Shown here: in pieces, positions 6,448 to 11,976 of the stretch | Position numbering within the stretch: position 1 is the first letter of the stretch | Layout of the letters: each line of letters starts with the position of its first letter | Origin: Gryganskiella cystojenkinii | Taxonomy: Eukaryota; Mortierellomycota; Mortierellomycetes; Mortierellales; Mortierellaceae | Assembly: GCA_015852425.1 (NCBI GenBank) | Contig: JAAAIG010001035.1 | Coordinates: forward strand, 1 to 11,976 | Direction: 5' to 3' | Length of the DNA: 11,976 bases | The notes under the pieces: model-generated | The model's input: only the letters and a program-made list of their open reading frames with translations | The model's database searches: none | Told to the model about the DNA's origin: nothing | Translations under genes and position numbers: made by a program

Positions 6448-9138
6448 TTAGTAGTCGTTGCCGAGAATGTTGCCATGAGCTTGCGTTGAAACCATCTCGT
6501 TCACCGTCCTCTGCAAAATGTTCCAGTCCTCCGCGCGCGGCGTGGCCATCTATATACGAATGCAAAGGTAACTGTTAGCAATCGGACCCAAGTTATCAAT
6601 AGTACGCTTCCATCTCAGTGACCAGCTTGACAGGGATTTACCTCTCCGATATCGTAGACATAAACGTGACCATCACTCGATCCGATGGCCGCATGTCGAC
6701 CATCCTTGCTCCAGCTAAGCTTGTTCAAAGCCTTGCCAGCACCGACAATCGTACTCATCACGGGAACCTCAGTATCCATGTTCAGGTTCCAGACATCAAA
6801 CTTGCCACTGCCCTCAACGGTTCCAAAAATCGCAGGATGAGTAGGAGACCATTTGACATCATAAACATAGTCATCCGCAGTCTCGAACGAGTACAGTGGA
6901 AGGACCACAGCGTTATCAGGGGTGGCTGGCTTGGGATGTGTTCTCTTGCGCCACAACTTCACTGTCCAGTCCACAGAGCAAGTCAAGTACAGATCCGAAA
7001 AGTCGACCGGTCCAAATAACGGGTGGAAGTGGAGTCCCGTGATCGGGGCAAAGTGTCCCCGGTAAGAGTAAGCAGTGTTGATACCTGCTTGACTATCATA
7101 TTTAATCGGAAATAAAGGCTTCATCAGTATGTGGCAAAACACAGTGTTGCGGTCTTATGCATTATACCAATCGGTCAAATACAAACCTTCCAGCTCTGGC
7201 ATATCGGTTGGCCTGATAGACACTTCCTTCCTCGGTGCCGACCCAGAAGGCATTGGTCTCGCCATCAGGGAATCCCATCGTCGTCACTGCAACCTCATCC
7301 GTGATCGGGTGAGCATGGAAATCCAACGCAAGTGTCTCCTGAGGCTGAGCCAACATATCCAACTGCCAAGAACACATGGTTCCGTCCGTGCTGACACTGA
7401 TCAAGTTGTGGGCGTTCTGAGTTCCGACCATGTCCAAAGCATAAACCGGGTGAGTATGTCCACCGACAGAGAGATGGGTCTTTAGCACAGGCAGAGCCTT
7501 GGCACGAGTGTCCCAGAGAAGAATCTGTCCCGAGTAAGTGCCTCCGATGACCAAGTTGGGGTGGAAATCCGAGAAACGAACAGTCAAAACATCCGACTGT
7601 GAATGGAATACAAACTCGGGACGATCCGCAAGATGAATATTCCAGACACAGACAATGCCATCGGGCTCGTTGACCGCCAGAGGGTTCTTATTGTAGGACG
7701 AGACAATAAGCTCGGGGTGCTTGGTCGACCAACCGACGTCAGTCACGGATCTGTTCTTGGACCAGCGTTCGTCATGGAACGAACATACGAGGCGCATTCT
7801 GTTACCATGGATATCTTCGCTATGTCGCCATGATGAGAATGAATTTTTCAGATGCCAAAGGTCAGTCTATTACGGCTTCCCTAATGTCCCTCTTTGATAC
7901 TGACTCGGGCAACAGCAGTAACAGGTTCTTACGTGACATCATCCAAGCCAAGGGTATAATCTTTCAAAAAGTCGTATCTCTCACTCATCGCACGCTCCAC
8001 AATCTTGGAAGAGTGATCCAAAAACTCGACAAATTCGCTGGACTGCACAATCGCCTTGCGCTCCTCATCCGTGAGCTCTGTTTTTGCGACCAACAAAGAA
8101 AAAAAAAAATACGGTCAACGTTTAAACTTTTTTCTCTAGGGGGTATGATTGCTGAAAAAAATATTGACAACGCCTGCCTACCTGGAATTTCTTGAGGAAC
8201 AACAGCCTCAGCCTCCAAACGCTCGGCCTCGAGAATTTCAAGGCGAAGAGCCTCTTCCTTTGCAAACTCTTCTTTGATCTGCTCCCTGAGTTCTTCCACA
8301 GTTGGTCCCTGTGGTTCAAAAGATCCTTGCACCGTCTGAACTTCCTTATTGTAAACGACTCGTTCCTAAGTTAATACCATGATCATATGCGATTTGTTAG
8401 TGGTTGAACACCTCTCATGGGTCAGGTTCCTGCAAAATGAAGAAACTCAATAAACACATACCTTCGGAGGAATATCAAAGACGACAGCCTCGACAGACCT
8501 AAACTCGGGAATGATTCTTCTCTCAAGGGGCAAGCCAGGTAGCGACTGAGAACTGTTAAATCATAACGGCAAATTAGAGAAGAGTCAGTCGAATTCGAAC
8601 TTTGATCCTTTTTGCCTGTGTACCTTAATATGCATTCATGTCACTCTACCTTGAGCTGTAAGGAGGAGGAGAGTGAATAGCAGTGCTGGAAGCATCCCGG
8701 TCAGATCCCGTATCCGAGCTTCCATCGATCGTCGGTGTCGGTGTCGAAGGACGTTCGCCCACCAAAGCTGTTACAAGATCGTCGATCTGACGACGCGCAA
8801 TTATTCCTGGATCTGCGACCTAAAAAAATCAATAAAAAAGGACGCTTGTTGAGTGTGGTTTCTTTCGTTGCCTCGTGCCATCCTTTCGTCTTAATTGTTT
8901 GTCGTCTAGCCCTTTTTTTTGGGTGACTCCTCGTGACAGCGTTGCAACTCCTGCTGTCTGAAAGACAAAAAAAAAAGCGAAGCATGTCTGCTTGCTTGGG
9001 CATCTTAAACAATAGACATACAGCGGCGGCGGCCTCTTGTTGCTGTGTCGCAAGGAGTTGCAGTCTTCGCTCCTCACGCGCTCTCCTGAGTTCGGCCAAC
9101 TTGAGTCGCTTTATCTCCAGTTCCTGTCGTCGCTCCAT
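6448..9138 (-). CDS. DYNC1I: Cytoplasmic dynein 1 intermediate chain (623 aa, 8 exons)
   Basis: Exons on the - strand are 9138-9022, 8819-8650, 8552-8462, 8365-8182, 8077-7933, 7798-7187, 7092-6642 and 6549-6448. The product is the WD40 subunit that joins dynein heavy chains, light chains and dynactin for minus-end microtubule transport. Residues 1-39 form a charged helix (MERRQELEIKRLKLAELRRA), the family's p150/NudE-binding element. A Ser/Pro/Thr-rich linker with RRQIDDLV follows. At 133-137 KEVQT resembles the LC8 light-chain motif (KETQT in human). EFVEFLDHSSKIVERAM precedes the beta-propeller (about 245-590), which shows EPDGIVCVWN, HPNLVIGGTYSGQILLWDTR, AHNLISVSTDGTMCSW and DWTVKLW. The last exon encodes a tail beginning MATPRAEDWN and ending NILGNDY. 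Length matches the family (about 610-645). The start has A at -3 and G at +4. Confidence 0.96.
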
Positions 9139-9507
9139 GATGTTTTTTGCTCTGTTTTTTTGGGTTTAAAGAGAGTAAGATGGAAGGTGATGCGACCCTT
9201 ATTGGGATGATGAGACGCGTCTGTAGATGGTTTGTAAAGTCGTAGGTTGTATCAGAACTCCAAAAACTGCACTGTCGATAAAGAAGGCGATAAAATGGGA
9301 TTGAAAAAGATGGCAGTGGGTTATGTTGGGCAGCGAGATGTGACAAAGGAATGAAAACAGAGAAGCATGAATGCAGTTCAAAAAAGACCCAAGAAAATTT
9401 CAGGGTCAAAAAAGTCACGGGCATTTCCTGTGCATTATGAGCAACGCAAACTGAGCAAAAAAACTGTTTATTTTTTTCACGTATCTCTCAAAAAGCAAGT
9501 TAGGCCG
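9139..9507 (-). promoter_or_regulatory. Beclin 3' flank and dynein intermediate chain promoter
   Basis: The 369-nt spacer lies between the Beclin stop and the dynein start. I see no gene in it. On the - strand the half next to Beclin carries AATAAA. The half next to dynein has pyrimidine-rich stretches and an A/T-rich leader running to the start codon. No clear TATA box is visible. Confidence 0.4.
9467..9472 (-). terminator. AATAAA poly(A) signal, Beclin/ATG6
   Basis: Exact AATAAA on the - strand, 36 nt past the Beclin stop codon at 9508, with short A/T runs on either side. Position and sequence fit a polyadenylation signal. Confidence 0.5.
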
Positions 9508-11732
9508 TCATGACGGAGGATCGCTCTTGACCGCAGGAGAGGAGCGCCTGGAGATGGGCAAGGATGGTGCAGATGGTGTATACGATGTCATGTTGGAAGC
9601 TGCAGAGCTCGATGCGTAGGCCAGTATCCACTGTTCATAAGTAACGAAGAGCAAAAGCGACATAGTCAGTCGCATCATATCGTTTTGGTTCGTCTGCAGT
9701 AGCTCAGAGCAATCGTCATATCATGTAGCTGTGCTCTTTCAACTGTGCCTTTGGAAACATACCTTGGTGTTTGTCAGCGTGAATTTCAAGGCCCGAGTCC
9801 AGGTTTCGCCCTGACTGAACTGGAGCTTGATGGACGCGTCTCCGATGCGATCCTTGTTAATTCTATTTTTTTTCCCCGCAAATACAAAGCATGTAAGGTC
9901 AGTATTCATGCGGACCAAATTCAACATTGGCAACAGCACGCGTCTGTTCCTCCGGCTCTTCAGGGTATTTGTCCTTACTTGTACGGAAGTTCGAGCTTAG
10001 GTCCCTGTTGATTATTACTATTGCCAAGTTGCTCCGCATAATCTCCCAACTGCTGAAGACAGTTCAAGAACGCGACCATGGCATGATCAAACCGTCTGTT
10101 CAAAAACACTCGTCCGATCGCAATCTCGCCCGATCCATAGAGTTCATAACTCGCTCGGTCGCCCTCAATCTTGTCGATCCTCGAAAACGAACCCAATGGT
10201 ACCAACCGATAAGTCTTGAACTCGAAATTAAGCTTGTTTGCAATGGTATGAAGCAACAGCAACGTCTGGCCCCAAGCGGCGTTGATCTCTGGCCATTCCA
10301 CGGGTTGTGTGGGTAGACGACCCAGTCGGAACCCGTTAATGGTAGCAAAATGTCCATCGTGGCCAATACAGAACGTGTCGTTGTAGACGTTCGTCTTGTG
10401 TAGTTTCTCAAGTTGTCGGGTATCATAGTCGTATTTCAGGTTGACACTGTCGCGCTCGTTGTGAAAGGTCTGGAGGGCCATCTGAAACTCATTGCACTCT
10501 TGCCAGTATCTATAGAAGAATCAAATGGACTCAGTTAGTCCCAGACTGCAGCTACCTCTCTAATACCCAGAACGTGATAAAGCTTGAAGTAATATATCTT
10601 TTTACCTCTCTTCTTCCTTGTCAAGCTCCAGCGCCTCCTGCTCCAACATGGCAATCTCCTCCCGGACCGCCCTTTGTTGCTCCTCAATATCCCTGAGAGA
10701 CTGAATCGAGGCCTCCTCATCGACTTGAATCTTCTTGATCTCGCTCTCGAGCGATTCCATCTCGGCATCACTCGCAACATTTGAGTTTACAGTTCTAAGA
10801 AAATCGATATAACAATCCCGTTCTCTCGAGACATCTCGAAGCTGTTTTGCCAGCGATTCCAGAAGCATGTCTGCGCACTCGTGACAGAGCGGGTGGTCCA
10901 CATCCGATTTAGCAGACATGAGGTCAAACAGCTTTCCAGTGGTTCGAAGTCGGTTCGCCTTTGCAGTTCGGTCATGAGGGCCTCCTGGTCCAAGATCCAT
11001 GATATCACCAGTACTGCCTCCTCCACCGGCACCTCCCCCGTTGGATTTCATTCGACCGATACCCGAAGACTGGATTCCGTTCGGAGGTAGGGTACTGTTG
11101 AGGTTGCTGTTGCTGGTATTGTAATTTTGATTGGATCTGATACTTGAGTTTGTGTTGGAGGGAGAGAGAGCTCCTCGGGTATAGTTGCTGATGGTATTGT
11201 TGCTAGCGTTGTTGCCACTGCTTTGATTGTTGTTGTTATTACCCTCGCCAGAGTGTCCTTTTGGCAGCATAACAAATGACTCTGTGGCGTCCATATGAGG
11301 ATGACCAAACCCGCTGCTAAGGTCCTGACCACCATTTTGTCGGTTGCTGGGGATGGTGCGTGTAAAGGCCGCATCGGTTGAAACAGTTCCTCGTGTTCCC
11401 TGTTTACCTTGCCCTTGTCCTTGGTGGCCGCCCGGAGAAGTCCCTGACAGTATAGTGTTGCTCCTGCCACTGTCTCCTGAAGATTCATGGCTATGTTGAT
11501 CCGAAAGTGGTCCTGTTCAGAATTATGTAGTGGTAAAACATAGGAGGAACAAGGTAGTTAGTCAAAATGCATTCTTTAAGCTCCAACCAAATGCAAAAAA
11601 GTCCAGAGTCATTTGCTCGTTACCGAGTAACAGGTCGTAAGCAGCCGAGTTTATGTCCTGCAGGGAGTCGTCAATGTTGAGTTGTTGGTTACACTTTTGG
11701 CAAACAAAAGGCCGCGTTGGTGACGACGCCAT
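9508..11732 (-). CDS. ATG6: Beclin-1/Atg6/Vps30, PI3-kinase complex subunit (589 aa, 5 exons)
   Basis: Exons on the - strand are 11732-11624, 11512-10606, 10509-9979, 9862-9763 and 9630-9508. The product is the scaffold of the Vps34 phosphatidylinositol 3-kinase complexes for autophagosome formation and vacuolar/endosomal sorting. FVCQKCNQQL holds a first CxxC pair (C11, C14). A low-complexity Asn/Ser/Gly region spans about 40-210. RLRTTGKLFDLM (224-235) aligns with the BH3-like segment, and DVDHPLCHEC carries the second CxxC (C246, C249). A Glu-rich coiled coil covers about 250-375. The evolutionarily conserved/BARA domain starts near KTNVYND (377) and includes GHFATINGFRLGRLP, VEWPEINAAWGQTLLLLH, YRLVPLGS and FDHAMVAFL. 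TWTRALKFTLTNTKW crosses the last junction, and a Ser/Pro-rich tail ends the protein. Human Beclin has 450 residues and yeast Atg6 557; the excess over human is mainly the N-terminal low-complexity region. Confidence 0.96.
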
Positions 11733-11976
11733 TCTGTGATGGATGTAGATTGTAGAATGAGAAGAAGAGAACGTGCGCTGAATGCATGCAGCCGCCAACT
11801 CCTCAAAAAAGGGCTCTTCTGATTTGTTGGTTGGCTGACGGATTTGGGCTGTGATTTCTGCATTCGAACAAAACCCGTGTCTTTCTGTGACTTTTGACCT
11901 TTTCAATCAGCTTCCTACGGCGCAAGTCATCTAGTCCCAACATAAAGGCGGTAATCTCGAATAAAAATGAAGTGGC
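11733..11976 (-). other. Beclin upstream region with an open frame entering from the right edge
   Basis: The 90 nt before the Beclin start are partly pyrimidine-rich on the - strand, as expected of a leader. One - strand frame is open from the window edge to a stop at 11805-11803. It contains an ATG at 11943-11941 followed by MLGLDDLRRRKLIEKV and more basic residues, 46 codons in all. It may be the end of a neighbouring gene, an upstream frame in the Beclin leader, or chance. I recognise no family. A TGCATGCA palindrome lies nearby, around 11783-11790. Confidence 0.35.

Noticed and set aside
8829..8957. Cassette exon in dynein intron 1 starting at the CTTTCAG acceptor
   Set aside because: No usable GT donor follows within the open stretch, so a skipped or included cassette is not supported; only an alternative acceptor remains possible, and it is listed as a finding.
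6448..11732. Functional cluster of dynein intermediate chain with Beclin
   Set aside because: Both act in membrane traffic, but the neighbouring genes (RPB12, hydroxylase, TTLL12-like) are unrelated and each gene has its own spacer. Simple adjacency in a compact genome explains it.
1..11976. tRNA, rRNA, transposon or CRISPR features
   Set aside because: I looked for cloverleaf-type motifs, terminal inverted repeats, transposase or reverse-transcriptase motifs and regular spaced repeats, and saw none.

Overview
This window is nuclear DNA from a fungus. It carries five conserved, intron-rich protein genes with 19 inferred introns, all GT-AG and 92 to 340 nt long. Introns and spacers are studded with A or T homopolymers. 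Compact spacing, short introns, cytoplasmic dynein and a full-length TTLL12-type protein fit an early-diverging fungus, most likely Mucoromycota/Mortierellomycota (for example Mortierellaceae). That placement is an inference from style and gene content, not from a database match.

Layout. Positions 1-398 are a spacer that reads as a promoter. A TTLL12-like tubulin-tyrosine ligase family gene follows on the + strand (399-3104, six exons). It converges on the other four genes, all on the - strand: a cytochrome-b5-fused fatty acid 2-hydroxylase (SCS7/FA2H, 3327-4710, three exons), the RNA polymerase subunit Rpb12/RPABC4 (5636-6152, two exons), a cytoplasmic dynein intermediate chain (6448-9138, eight exons) and Beclin-1/Atg6/Vps30 (9508-11732, five exons). 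The spliced products are 694, 358, 58, 623 and 589 residues, and all exon phases close. The longest spacer (4711-5635) has promoter-like sequence next to the hydroxylase and an unexplained GC-richer patch further out. At the right edge an open - strand frame enters the window and stops 70 nt before the Beclin start codon.

The genes do not form a pathway. They are housekeeping functions: sphingolipid 2-hydroxylation at the ER, transcription, microtubule transport, autophagy and vacuolar sorting, and a TTL-family protein. I see no mobile element, RNA gene, CRISPR array, operon or novel gene system. The most interesting single feature is in the TTLL12-like protein: an acidic linker and a UBA domain resembling those of NAC-alpha and HYPK sit inside its N-terminal region, where the human protein has only a short connector. 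Other points are a Beclin whose BH3-like segment lacks the canonical Asp and which carries a long low-complexity insertion, two very small terminal exons that automatic gene finders would probably miss, and a CACGTG E-box next to a GATA site upstream of the hydroxylase.
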